A DNA stretch of 36,852 bases from Dehalococcoidia bacterium (GTDB lineage: Bacteria > Chloroflexota > Dehalococcoidia > Dehalococcoidales > BS750m-G39), in contig DUEC01000037.1 in the NCBI GenBank assembly GCA_011176635.1, positions 1-36,852 of the forward strand, written 5' to 3'. The translations under genes and the position numbers were made by a program. Position 1 is the stretch's first letter. Each line of letters starts with the position of its first letter. Positions 9,356 through 17,754 of this stretch are shown here, in pieces. The notes under the pieces were generated by a model, which was not told the DNA's origin, searched no databases, and saw only the letters and a list, made by a program, of their open reading frames with translations.

Positions 9356-10819
9356 TTATACTTCCTCCAGCTTTTTCAGCAACAGTTCGTTTATCAGCCC
9401 GGGGTCGGCACGGCCCCTGGTAGCCCTCATTACCTGCCCGACCAGAAACTTCAAGGACTGTTTCTTGCCCGCCTTATAATCGGCTACCGCCCGGGCATTG
9501 TTTTTTATTGCCTCCATAACTTCCTTCTCGATAGCCCCGCTATCGCTTATCTGCCTTAAGTTCCGCTGGGCGATAATGTCTTCGGCCGGCTGGCCGCTGG
9601 CGAACATCTCTTCAAGCACCGACTTGGCGGCGGCGGCGCTGACCTCGCCCTTCTTTCCTAAGGCCAGCAAGCCGACCAGCCGCTCGGGGCTGACCTTTTT
9701 CCTAAAGTCGGCAATATCTATACTATTAGCATTTATTATACGGCTGACTTCGCCCAAAAGCCAGTTGCTTATCTCCTTGGCTGGCGCCGGGCTGGCTTTA
9801 TCTGCCTTTAGGCAGTCTTCGAAGTAGTCAGCCATTGCTTTTGAGCCGGTAAGCAGGTTGGTGTCGTAGAGGGGCAGGTCGTATTGGGCAAGGAATCGGT
9901 CGCGCCTGGCTTCGGGCAACTCGGGCAGCTTTGCCCTTACCGCCTCCACCCATTCCTTGCTCAACACCAGCGGGGCCAGGTCGGGCTCAGGGAAGTAGCG
10001 ATAGTCGTGGGCATACTCCTTACTGCGCTGGGCGACCGTTATCCCCTTGTCCTCCACCCACCCCCTGGTTTCCTGGGACAGCTTCTTGCCCTCGGCCGCC
10101 CTCTTTCTCTGTCTCTCGGCTTCATACGTTAGTGCCCGGTAGACCGCCTTAAAGCTATTCATGTTCTTGACCTCGACCTTGGCCAGAAGCTCCTGGCTCT
10201 TCTTGGGGCGAATGCTGATATTGGCGTCGCACCTGAAACTGCCTTCCTCCATGTTCCCCGTGGATACACCGAGGTACTGGAGTATGCTCCTCAGCTTTAT
10301 CAGGTATTGCCTGGCTTCCTCCGGGGAGCGCAGGTCAGGCTCGCCGACAACCTCCATCAACGGCACCCCGGAACGATTAACATCCACTAGGCTGTAAGAA
10401 CCGTTACCGGGGGAGGCGCGGTGGACCAGCTTGGCGACATCCTCCTCAAGATGCACCCGGGTTATAGCCACCTTTTTCTTCTGGCCGTTGACCTCGATGT
10501 TGAGCCAGCCGTGATGGCCAAAGGGGGCGTCATACTGGGAAATCTGATAGCCCTTCATCAGGTCGGGATAGGGGTAGTTCTTGCGGTCAAACTTGGTGTA
10601 ATCGGAGATGGTGCAGTTGAGGGCAAGGGCGGTCATCACCGTATATTCCACTGCCTGCTGATTGATGGTGGGCAGGACTCCGGGCATGCCTAAGCACACC
10701 GGGCAGACATGGGTATTGGGCGGAGCGCTGGCGTAATCGGTGCTACAGCGGCAGAACATCTTGCTCTTGGTCAGGAGCTGGGCGTGAACCTCCAGCCCGA
10801 TAACGGTCTCGTAGTCCAT
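9356..10819 (-). CDS. gatB: Aspartyl/glutamyl-tRNA(Asn/Gln) amidotransferase subunit B
   Basis: [40 protein letters not shown]; start moved to the ATG at 10819. Confidence 0.96.
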   Translation of the reverse strand: MDYETVIGLEVHAQLLTKSKMFCRCSTDYASAPPNTHVCPVCLGMPGVLPTINQQAVEYTVMTALALNCTISDYTKFDRKNYPYPDLMKGYQISQYDAPFGHHGWLNIEVNGQKKKVAITRVHLEEDVAKLVHRASPGNGSYSLVDVNRSGVPLMEVVGEPDLRSPEEARQYLIKLRSILQYLGVSTGNMEEGSFRCDANISIRPKKSQELLAKVEVKNMNSFKAVYRALTYEAERQRKRAAEGKKLSQETRGWVEDKGITVAQRSKEYAHDYRYFPEPDLAPLVLSKEWVEAVRAKLPELPEARRDRFLAQYDLPLYDTNLLTGSKAMADYFEDCLKADKASPAPAKEISNWLLGEVSRIINANSIDIADFRKKVSPERLVGLLALGKKGEVSAAAAKSVLEEMFASGQPAEDIIAQRNLRQISDSGAIEKEVMEAIKNNARAVADYKAGKKQSLKFLVGQVMRATRGRADPGLINELLLKKLEEV

Positions 10820-10904
10820 AGCACGTTTTAGTATAGCAACAATAGTGATGGCTGACAAGAAAGGCACTATTTCTAAAGGGGGATTAAGGGGGATTTCCCC
10901 CGTA

Positions 10905-10921
10905 GGGTGGGTTAGGGTGGG
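10905..10921 (+). repeat. G-quadruplex motif, member of a dispersed intergenic repeat
   Basis: GGGTGGGTTAGGGTGGG followed by AAGAAAAAC. Confidence 0.6.
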
Positions 10922-10990
10922 AAGAAAAACTAAAGTATCCAAGGGGAGGGGCTTCCTTATGTCTATCCCTTAATAAGAGGCACCAGAATA

Positions 10991-10999
10991 TGTTATAAT
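10991..10999 (+). promoter_or_regulatory. Extended -10 promoter element for tRNA-Ala
   Basis: TGTTATAAT (TGn-TATAAT) ending 11 nt before the tRNA 5' end. Confidence 0.5.
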
Positions 11000-11010
11000 C
11001 TTGGGGAGGT

Positions 11011-11086
11011 GGGGATATAGCTCAACTGGGAGAGCGCTGCCTTCGCATGGCAGAGGTCGGGGGTTCGAATCCCCCTATCTCCACCA
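11011..11086 (+). tRNA. tRNA-Ala (anticodon CGC), CCA encoded
   Basis: Cloverleaf: acceptor GGGGATA/TATCTCC, anticodon arm CTGCC-TTCGCAT-GGCAG, T-arm with GGTTCGAATCC, terminal CCA. Confidence 0.95.
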
Positions 11087-11117
11087 AAGTGTAAATACTA
11101 TAAGAGAGGCGATAGTG

Positions 11118-11300
11118 ATGGCTGGCGAAAAAAGGGGAGCCGATAAAGCAGGCTTAGGTAGCTTTGTATTTGTGGGGTGTCTTATCATTGGCCTGGGCGT
11201 TGGCATAGGCTTCGGTTTCATGCCAGCAGCCATTATCATTGGCCTGGGTGTGGGTTTTATCGCTATGGGGATAGCGCGCTATAAGACCGGCAAATGGTAA
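11118..11300 (+). CDS. 60-aa glycine-rich two-TM membrane protein between two tRNAs
   Basis: MAGEKRGADKAGLGSFVFVGCLIIGLGVGIGFGFMPAAIIIGLGVGFIAMGIARYKTGKW; the ORF-track start at 11001 overlaps the tRNA, so it was moved. Confidence 0.6.
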   Translation: MAGEKRGADKAGLGSFVFVGCLIIGLGVGIGFGFMPAAIIIGLGVGFIAMGIARYKTGKW

Positions 11301-11316
11301 AATGTTCAGGAATCTG

Positions 11317-11393
11317 GCCCCTGTAGCTCAGATGGATAGAGCAACGGTTTCCTAAACCGTGTGTCGCGCGTTCGAGTCGCGCCAGGGGTACCA
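11317..11393 (+). tRNA. tRNA-Arg (anticodon CCT), CCA encoded
   Basis: Acceptor GCCCCTG/CAGGGGT, anticodon arm ACGGT-TTCCTAA-ACCGT, GTTCGAGTC T-loop region, terminal CCA. Confidence 0.95.
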
Positions 11394-11394
11394 C
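11364..11394 (+). repeat. Direct repeat copy 1 (attL-like) inside the tRNA-Arg 3' end
   Basis: TCGCGCGTTCGAGTCGCGCCAGGGGTACCAC matches 16670..16700 with 2 mismatches; last 20 nt identical. Confidence 0.85.
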
Positions 11395-11405
11395 ACTCAA
11401 GCTAA

Positions 11406-11441
11406 AGAGGGCCGGGATAAATTCCCGACCCTCTTTTTTTT
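11406..11441 (+). terminator. Rho-independent terminator after tRNA-Arg
   Basis: AGAGGGCCGGG-ATAAATT-CCCGACCCTCT hairpin (one mismatch) followed by T8. Confidence 0.85.
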
Positions 11442-11687
11442 ATCTCCAGCGCGGCACGAAACAAGCGTTTGTTTGGTTAGCTGTGGAACAAACAGTGAAG
11501 AAAGCCTTGACAACTAAATTCTAAATTATGAAGCCAATTTGAAATGGTTGCCTAAGGAGATTTACAATGGTAATAGAGCAATGGTCCAACGAAGGTGGCC
11601 AACTTTGCTTTGAGGCTTTCGAAAATTAAAGGTGGCCTAGTTTTAGGGCAGAATCAAATAGTCTCGAATGATGCGCTGGAGGTGGTT

Positions 11688-12065
11688 GTGAAAGCGGTTA
11701 TAATGCCCGGTTTTTCAGAATTGATAATCGTGGTTAATCCTACCGGGGAGGTGACTCGGGAGGGAATGCTCTCTATTGTTATGCCCTGGCTTTATGCACC
11801 CTGGCCAGGTACTCAGGAGAGAGGGATAATCGAGATGACAGCGCCGGGTGATACATTAAGGGCACTGCTTAGGGAACTATCGGAACGATATAGACAGGCG
11901 AATGTCGATTTTGAGCTAATTAACCCCAAAACTAATGACCTTGATTTCGACTATGATGTTGTGGTTAACGGCAAGAATTATGTAGCTTTAGCTGGCGGCC
12001 TTGATGTCAAGCTGAAAGCTAATGATACCGTGAAAGTTAAGGTACTTTGGCGCTGGGACGGTTAA
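11688..12065 (+). CDS. MoaD/ThiS-like beta-grasp protein, N-terminally extended, C-terminus -WDG
   Basis: GDTLRALLRELSERYRQ...DYDVVVNGKNYVALAGGLDVKLKANDTVKV; homologous to 36283..36663. The GTG at 11688 is favoured over 11595: GGAGG lies 5 nt upstream and the paralog alignment begins there. Confidence 0.75.
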   Translation: MKAVIMPGFSELIIVVNPTGEVTREGMLSIVMPWLYAPWPGTQERGIIEMTAPGDTLRALLRELSERYRQANVDFELINPKTNDLDFDYDVVVNGKNYVALAGGLDVKLKANDTVKVKVLWRWDG

Positions 12066-12083
12066 CTGACACTGGGGGGAAAG

Positions 12084-12815
12084 ATGCTGGACCAAAGCGA
12101 ACTGCTCAGATACAATCGGCAACTGATAATCCCGGATTTTGGTGAAGAGGGGCAAGGAAAGCTGAAAGACTCTCGTGCCGTAATCGTCGGCGTGGGTGGG
12201 CTGGGTTGTGCTTCGGCAACCTATCTAGCTGCGGCTGGTGTCGGCCACATTACTATCGTTGATTTCGATACCGTGGAACTAACTGATTTGAATCGGCAGA
12301 TTCTCTATGGGGAAGAGGATATAGGCAAGAAGAAGGTAATCGTAGCCAAAAGAAAATTATCCCGGTTGAATTCCAAGGTAGAAATTACTCCCGTCTTGGC
12401 CAAGATAACAGAGGAGAACGCCCTTAGCCTTATCGATGGGGCTCAGGTAGTAGTCGATGGTCTGGATAATTCGGCCACACGGCTGGTGGTAAACTCGGCT
12501 TGCGTTAAGCAGAAGATAGCCTACATTTATGGCGGAGTCTCGCGCCTGAGGGGCATGGTTACCACCATCATCCCCGGACAAACGCCCTGCCTGGCTTGCC
12601 TTCGTCCTGAGGGGGCCGGGGGACTCGGGGTTCTCGGAGTGACTCCGGCAATCATAGCCAGCCTGCAAGCCTTGGAGGCTATCAAACTGCTTATCGGCCG
12701 TAGCCCAGCGCTAGCCGGGAAATTGCTGTTGTTCAATGGTGATGATATGAAATTCCAGCTTCTCGAGATAAGGAGAAACGAAAGCTGCCCGGTCTGCTCC
12801 CCGACATCGTCTTGA
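12084..12815 (+). CDS. MoeB/ThiF/HesA-family E1-like adenylyltransferase
   Basis: RYNRQLIIPDFGEEGQGKL, GVGGLGCASATYLAAAGVG, DFDTVELTDLNRQILY, zinc CLACLR...CPVC. Confidence 0.93.
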   Translation: MLDQSELLRYNRQLIIPDFGEEGQGKLKDSRAVIVGVGGLGCASATYLAAAGVGHITIVDFDTVELTDLNRQILYGEEDIGKKKVIVAKRKLSRLNSKVEITPVLAKITEENALSLIDGAQVVVDGLDNSATRLVVNSACVKQKIAYIYGGVSRLRGMVTTIIPGQTPCLACLRPEGAGGLGVLGVTPAIIASLQALEAIKLLIGRSPALAGKLLLFNGDDMKFQLLEIRRNESCPVCSPTSS

Positions 12816-12824
12816 TAAAAAGAG

Positions 12825-12852
12825 AAAGGGCTACACCGAAGTATAGCCCTTT
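12825..12852. terminator. Bidirectional hairpin terminator between convergent genes
   Basis: AAAGGGCTA-loop-TAGCCCTTT, 9-bp perfect stem. Confidence 0.65.
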
Positions 12853-12874
12853 AACGTAAGCCGGCAAATACGAG

Positions 12875-15217
12875 TTATTTTTGTCCTTTCTCCCTCTTTT
12901 TCTTTAGCGCCCAGAAAACCTTCTCCGGCTGTGCCGGAAGGTCCTTTATCCAGACCCCCGTAGCATCATGAATGGCACTGACTATTGATGGTGGAGCACT
13001 GCAGCAACTCCCCTCGCTGGCTTCTTTAGCGCCAAAGGGGCCATAGGGGTCGTTGGTTATTACGTGTATGACCTGAGTCATTGGCGCTTCGTAGGCGCGA
13101 GGTCGCTTGTAATCTACCAGATTGGGGTTGAGGGTCTGCCCACTATCCATCTTAAACTCCTCATACACGGCGGCTGATATCCCCTGGTGATATGAACCAC
13201 CCTGGACTTGAGTCTCTACCGCCTGGGTATTTAGTGGGAAACCACAATCGTGAGCGATCACATTATTATCGGTACATTTTACCACGCCTGTCTCCACATC
13301 CACCTCCACCTCGCTCGCCTGGGCGGTGAAGCTATAGTTGGTACCGATGTCGCCCACCCCTTTACTGAAATCAGCCAGGCCATACATTGATATTCCCTGG
13401 GTGGAATAGCCGCGGCCAATGATGACCTTGCCCGGTGTCTCGTAGCAGGCAATCCTCACCAGCCTTTCCCAGGCCATGTTCCTTTCGGGACTGGACTTAA
13501 CAAAGACCTTCTTATCTTTAATATCTACATCCCCCGGTTTTACGCCAAACTGCTGCGCGGCGACCTCAAGGAGCTGACTTTTAGCATCCTCGGCTGCCTT
13601 CGTTGCCGCCTCGCCGGCGTGCACGGTGACCCGGCTCCCATAGCTACCGGGGTCAACTGGTGTAAACGCCGAATCCACCCTCTTCAGGTCTATGTCCTCC
13701 AGTCTTATGCCAAGCACTTCGGCAACAATAGCGCTCATTATGGTGTCTGAACCCTGCCCGACATCGGTGGCGCCGGTCAGATAGTTGACACTCCCGTCCT
13801 CGCATACCCTTACGATGGCGGCGCAAGCGTTGTGGGCACTCAGCTTCGTCCCACTGTTATAAGTTGCCGCGGCAAAACCCATGCCGTAGGCCGTGTCTCC
13901 TTCGACCTTTTTCTGTCCCTTTCTCGCTTTCCAGTTTACCGCCTCGGCGACCTTCTCGATGCATTCCTGTACGCCACAGGTCGCCACATGCACATCGTTA
14001 ACCGTTTCATAAATCTCGCCCGGCTTGGGGTTTTCAATGGAATTCTTAAGCCTGATTTCCACCGGGTCTAATCCAAGTTCTTCGGCTATCATGTCCAGCT
14101 GGACATCGGCAGCAAACCGGCTGTGGTATAGCCCGTGTCCTCTCATCGCTGCCGAACTGGGGTTATTGGTAAAGTAGTTATAGGCGTCATATTTGAAATT
14201 AGGTAGCTTGTAGGGCAGCGTCTGACAGGTACCAACAAGAAACATGGTAAGCGGGCTGATCCGGGTGTAGGCACCCCCGTCAGCAACCGCCTTGAGAGAG
14301 GTAGCCTTTAATATGCCATCTTTGGTGACCCCTGTCTTGACGGTAATCCACATGGGGTGACGCCGCAGGTCGGTGGTGAGGGCATCAAACTGGCTGGTCA
14401 CAAACTTCACCGGCCGACCGGTCTTTTTGGCTAGCATGACCGCCGAGAAATCAGCCGGCGTCATGTCGTTCTTGGTGCCACCAAAATCAGAGCCGATAAT
14501 GGGTGTTATTATCCGTACGTTGCTCAAGGGCAGATCAAAGCACTTGGCTAGAATCCGGTAGGGAAAATATGGGCTCCCCTTGGCCCCGATATAGACGATA
14601 CGCTCGGGGTCAGGCCAATAGGCAACCACTGCCGGCGGCTCTAGATATCCTTTGGCCATTCGGGGGGTCTGGAAGGTATCCTCCCGAACAAGGTAAGACT
14701 CAGCGAAGGCTTTGTCGACATCGCCGAAGTTCCAATGGTACTCAACACAAATGTTACCCGGACGGTCATCGTGAACCAGGGGTGCCCCTTCTTGCATAGC
14801 CTCGGAGGGAGTAAAAACGCCAGGAAGTGGTTCATAATCTACCTCAATAAGGTCACAGGCCTCTTGAGCCGTATCCTCATCAACGGCGGCCACCGCCGCT
14901 ACCCCTTCGTATTGATAGCGCACCTTTTCCACTGCCAGGGGCTCTTCGTCACGGGTCGGCCCGCTCCAACCCCACTTGAAACCGCCAAAGTCCTTGCCGG
15001 TAGTCACCGCTTTTACACCGGGCAAAGCCTCGGCCTTGCTGGTGTCAATGTTCAGTATCCTGGCATGGGCATAAGGGCTTCTGTTTATCTGGCCCCATAA
15101 CATATTGGCTACTTCAATATCGGCGGCATACTTTGCCTGGCCAGTAACCTTGGCCCTGGCGTCTACCCGTGGTATCGCTTTGCCTAAAATCGAATAATTC
15201 CCGAAAGTTTCGTCCAT
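12875..15217 (-). CDS. Molybdenum hydroxylase (xanthine dehydrogenase family), molybdopterin-binding large subunit; resembles 4-hydroxybenzoyl-CoA reductase alpha
   Basis: GSDFGGTKND, AAMRGHGLYHSRFAADVQLDMIAEELGLDPVEIRLKN, TGATDVGQGSDT, GPFGAKEASEG. Confidence 0.92.
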   Translation of the reverse strand: MDETFGNYSILGKAIPRVDARAKVTGQAKYAADIEVANMLWGQINRSPYAHARILNIDTSKAEALPGVKAVTTGKDFGGFKWGWSGPTRDEEPLAVEKVRYQYEGVAAVAAVDEDTAQEACDLIEVDYEPLPGVFTPSEAMQEGAPLVHDDRPGNICVEYHWNFGDVDKAFAESYLVREDTFQTPRMAKGYLEPPAVVAYWPDPERIVYIGAKGSPYFPYRILAKCFDLPLSNVRIITPIIGSDFGGTKNDMTPADFSAVMLAKKTGRPVKFVTSQFDALTTDLRRHPMWITVKTGVTKDGILKATSLKAVADGGAYTRISPLTMFLVGTCQTLPYKLPNFKYDAYNYFTNNPSSAAMRGHGLYHSRFAADVQLDMIAEELGLDPVEIRLKNSIENPKPGEIYETVNDVHVATCGVQECIEKVAEAVNWKARKGQKKVEGDTAYGMGFAAATYNSGTKLSAHNACAAIVRVCEDGSVNYLTGATDVGQGSDTIMSAIVAEVLGIRLEDIDLKRVDSAFTPVDPGSYGSRVTVHAGEAATKAAEDAKSQLLEVAAQQFGVKPGDVDIKDKKVFVKSSPERNMAWERLVRIACYETPGKVIIGRGYSTQGISMYGLADFSKGVGDIGTNYSFTAQASEVEVDVETGVVKCTDNNVIAHDCGFPLNTQAVETQVQGGSYHQGISAAVYEEFKMDSGQTLNPNLVDYKRPRAYEAPMTQVIHVITNDPYGPFGAKEASEGSCCSAPPSIVSAIHDATGVWIKDLPAQPEKVFWALKKKREKGQK

Positions 15218-15218
15218 T

Positions 15219-15704
15219 CTACTGACCTCCTCGCATCTCTCTAGCTGCTATTTCTATGGCTTCGATATATTTAACGTAACCTTCGTCGGCGCACAGGTTA
15301 CCCTGTATCGCCTCTTTTACTTCTTCCCGCGTTGGGTTAGTATTCTCATCCAGTAATGCCTTCGCCGACATCACCATCCCCGGGGTGCAGAACCCGCACT
15401 CTATAGCGCCATGGTCGATCATTGCCTGCTGGATAGGGTGCAGCTTGTCACCATCAGCCACCCCTTCAATGGTGGTAACTTCACGGCCATTAGTCTGGAG
15501 CGCCAGTACCGAGCAGGACCTGACCGCCTTGCCATCAATATTAACGGTGCAGGCACCGCAAGCACTGTCCAGACAACCCACCTTGGCGCCGGTCAGCTTA
15601 AGTTCCTGCCTGAGCAAGTCCACGAGTAAGGTCTCCGCTTTCACCTCTAGCTCATAAGGTTTGCCGTTAACGGTTAATTTTAATTCCTTCATTTCACCTT
15701 TCAT
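15219..15704 (-). CDS. Molybdenum hydroxylase 2Fe-2S small subunit; CRC motif replaced by CAD
   Basis: GCLDSACGACTVNIDGKAVRSC, IECGFCTPGMVMSAKALL, GNLCADEGYVKY. Confidence 0.93.
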   Translation of the reverse strand: MKGEMKELKLTVNGKPYELEVKAETLLVDLLRQELKLTGAKVGCLDSACGACTVNIDGKAVRSCSVLALQTNGREVTTIEGVADGDKLHPIQQAMIDHGAIECGFCTPGMVMSAKALLDENTNPTREEVKEAIQGNLCADEGYVKYIEAIEIAAREMRGGQ

Positions 15705-15717
15705 TCTATACTTCCTA

Positions 15718-16590
15718 TCACGCTGCCTTGGCTCTTTCCAGAGCTAGCTGGGCTACTCGCTTCACGAAGACCTTCACCATCTCCCTCCGGTATTCTATTG
15801 AACCATGAACATCAGCGGGGGGGGTAGCTTCGGTTGAGGCTACCTCACCAGCCTTGGTAAGCAGGCCGTTGTTAATCGTCTTTCCGATTAGTAGCTTTTC
15901 TGCCTTTTTAGCCCTTAACGGGACGGAAGCAGCATTGCTAAGAGCAATTCGAGCGTCCCCGCACCCGCCCTTTGAGTCCAAGGTGATTGACACTGCTGCC
16001 CCGATAATGCTCATATCCCCTTTCATTACCATGAGTTTCTCGTAGGCAGTACCGGTGTGAGCTGGCGGGGTCGGCACCTGAATTTCAGTGAGCATTTCAT
16101 TGGGTTCTAGGGCTACCTCAAGATAGTCCTTGGAGAATTCTTCCGCCTCAACAATTCTCTCTCCGGCGGAACTGGCCAGCTTTAGCTTAGCCTTCAGGGC
16201 GATTAAGACCGGGGCCGGGTCGCCGGCCGGGTCACCGTGGCAGATGTTGCCACCAATCGTGCCCCAGTTTCTAGTCTGAATTGTGGCCAGATTTCCCTCC
16301 ATCTCGCTGAGCACTCCGAAATGCTTTTGGATAACCGGAGATTTCTCTATAGCTCGATGTATGGTCAGCGCCCCGATTCTCAAGCCCTTGCCCTCATCGT
16401 ATTTTATATAGTCCAGATCGGTTATGCCCTTGAGGTCAATCAGGTATTCGGGGGTGAGCAGGCGTTGCTTCATGACAACCAGCATCGATTGCCCACCGGC
16501 GATTATTTTAGCCTCTTCTTTATACTTGGCAAGCAGGGAAAGGGCTTCCCTAACTGTTTTGGGAGCGAAATACTCAAAAGCAGCTATCAT
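15718..16590 (-). CDS. Molybdenum hydroxylase FAD-binding medium subunit
   Basis: KIIAGGQSMLVVMKQRL, TRNWGTIGGNICHGDPAGDPAPVLIAL. Confidence 0.93.
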   Translation of the reverse strand: MIAAFEYFAPKTVREALSLLAKYKEEAKIIAGGQSMLVVMKQRLLTPEYLIDLKGITDLDYIKYDEGKGLRIGALTIHRAIEKSPVIQKHFGVLSEMEGNLATIQTRNWGTIGGNICHGDPAGDPAPVLIALKAKLKLASSAGERIVEAEEFSKDYLEVALEPNEMLTEIQVPTPPAHTGTAYEKLMVMKGDMSIIGAAVSITLDSKGGCGDARIALSNAASVPLRAKKAEKLLIGKTINNGLLTKAGEVASTEATPPADVHGSIEYRREMVKVFVKRVAQLALERAKAA

Positions 16591-16669
16591 TTGACCTCCT
16601 CAATTCAAAAGTCACTATATCATATAAAACCTGGCAGGTTCCCGTCAAGGTTGCTCGTAAGCTCCCGGT

Positions 16670-16700
16670 TCGCGCCTTCAAGTCGCGCCAGGGGTACCAC
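16670..16700 (+). repeat. Direct repeat copy 2 (attR-like), 3' fragment of tRNA-Arg
   Basis: TCGCGCCTTCAAGTCGCGCCAGGGGTACCAC; no 5' tRNA half upstream; same orientation as the intact tRNA. Confidence 0.85.
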
Positions 16701-16731
16701 TTTAAAGATATAGCTTAAGGACTTGTGTGGC

Positions 16732-17733
16732 TTAGGCTGATAGCAGCTCCTTGAATTTGGCGGTCAGGGCCGGTAAGACCTCTTTGTAATCGGCGACGAT
16801 GCCGAAGTGGGCTACGTTGAAGATATTAGCCTCTTTATCATTGTTTATGGCCACGATGTACTTTGAGCCCAGGCAGCCGCCGATGTGCTGTATGGCCCCG
16901 GAGAGGCCCACGGCTATGTATAGCTTGGGGCTGACCACCTTGCCTGTCTGGCCTATCTGGAGCGTCATCGGCGCCCAGCCCTCGTCGCAGGCGGGCCGGG
17001 TAGCGCCGACAGCGCCGCCCAGGACGCTAGCCAGCTCCCTTAACATCTCGAAGCTTTGAGCGCTGCCTATGCCGCGCCCGCCGCTAACCACCACCTCGGC
17101 GTCCTCCAGCTTCACCCCTTCCACCTCCTCTTTTATCCGCTCGACGACCTTGACCTTAAGCGCTGCAGGGTCGAGCTTGCCTTCTACGGGGATAACCTCG
17201 CCCTTCCGGGAGTCGTCGCGCTTGGCCGGCGGCACCGTCTTCGGTCTTAAGGTAGCCATCTGAGGGCGGGCAGTCTTTGATACCATTGTGGCGTGGGCGT
17301 TGCCGCCAAAGACGGGCCGGGTCGAGACCAGCATTTTGGCCGAGTCAAGTGATAGCTCCAGGCAGTCCATAGCCAGTCCGCCCCCCAGGCGGCCGTTCAG
17401 TCGCGGGGCTAAATCGCAACCGATATCAGTATGGCCGAGAAGCACGATAGAAGGAAGCTCCTTCTGGCAAAGGTCGGCCGCCATCTGAGTGTAGGCGTCG
17501 GAGTTATAGCTATCCAGGAGGCTGTCTTCGGCAATATAGACCTTATCGGCGCCGTAGGCGATTGCCTCCTGCCCCAGGCCGCCTGCTTTGCCGCCCATCA
17601 ACAGGGCGCTTAAGTCCTCGCCCAGTTCATCGGCCAGCTTTCTGCCCACTCCAAGGAGCTCTATAGTGATTGGCGCCAGCTTCCCCTCAACGATTTCACC
17701 GCAGACCAGAACACCTTTATTATCCATTTTCAC
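16732..17733 (-). CDS. etfA: Electron transfer flavoprotein alpha subunit
   Basis: VVSGGRGIGSAQSFEMLRELASVLGGAVGATRPACDEGW...IGQTGKVVSPKLYIAVGLSGAIQHIGG. Confidence 0.96.
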   Translation of the reverse strand: MKMDNKGVLVCGEIVEGKLAPITIELLGVGRKLADELGEDLSALLMGGKAGGLGQEAIAYGADKVYIAEDSLLDSYNSDAYTQMAADLCQKELPSIVLLGHTDIGCDLAPRLNGRLGGGLAMDCLELSLDSAKMLVSTRPVFGGNAHATMVSKTARPQMATLRPKTVPPAKRDDSRKGEVIPVEGKLDPAALKVKVVERIKEEVEGVKLEDAEVVVSGGRGIGSAQSFEMLRELASVLGGAVGATRPACDEGWAPMTLQIGQTGKVVSPKLYIAVGLSGAIQHIGGCLGSKYIVAINNDKEANIFNVAHFGIVADYKEVLPALTAKFKELLSA

Positions 17734-17754
17734 ACCCTCCGTTTATTCCTTAAG

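Noticed and set aside
11595-11687. Longer N-terminus of the MoaD-like protein starting at GTG 11595
   Set aside because: The paralog at 36283..36663 aligns from residue 32 onward, and a good Shine-Dalgarno precedes the GTG at 11688.
16670-16700. Possible second functional tRNA-Arg
   Set aside because: Only the T-arm/acceptor 3' part is present; upstream sequence does not form D-arm or anticodon arm, and there are two T-arm changes.
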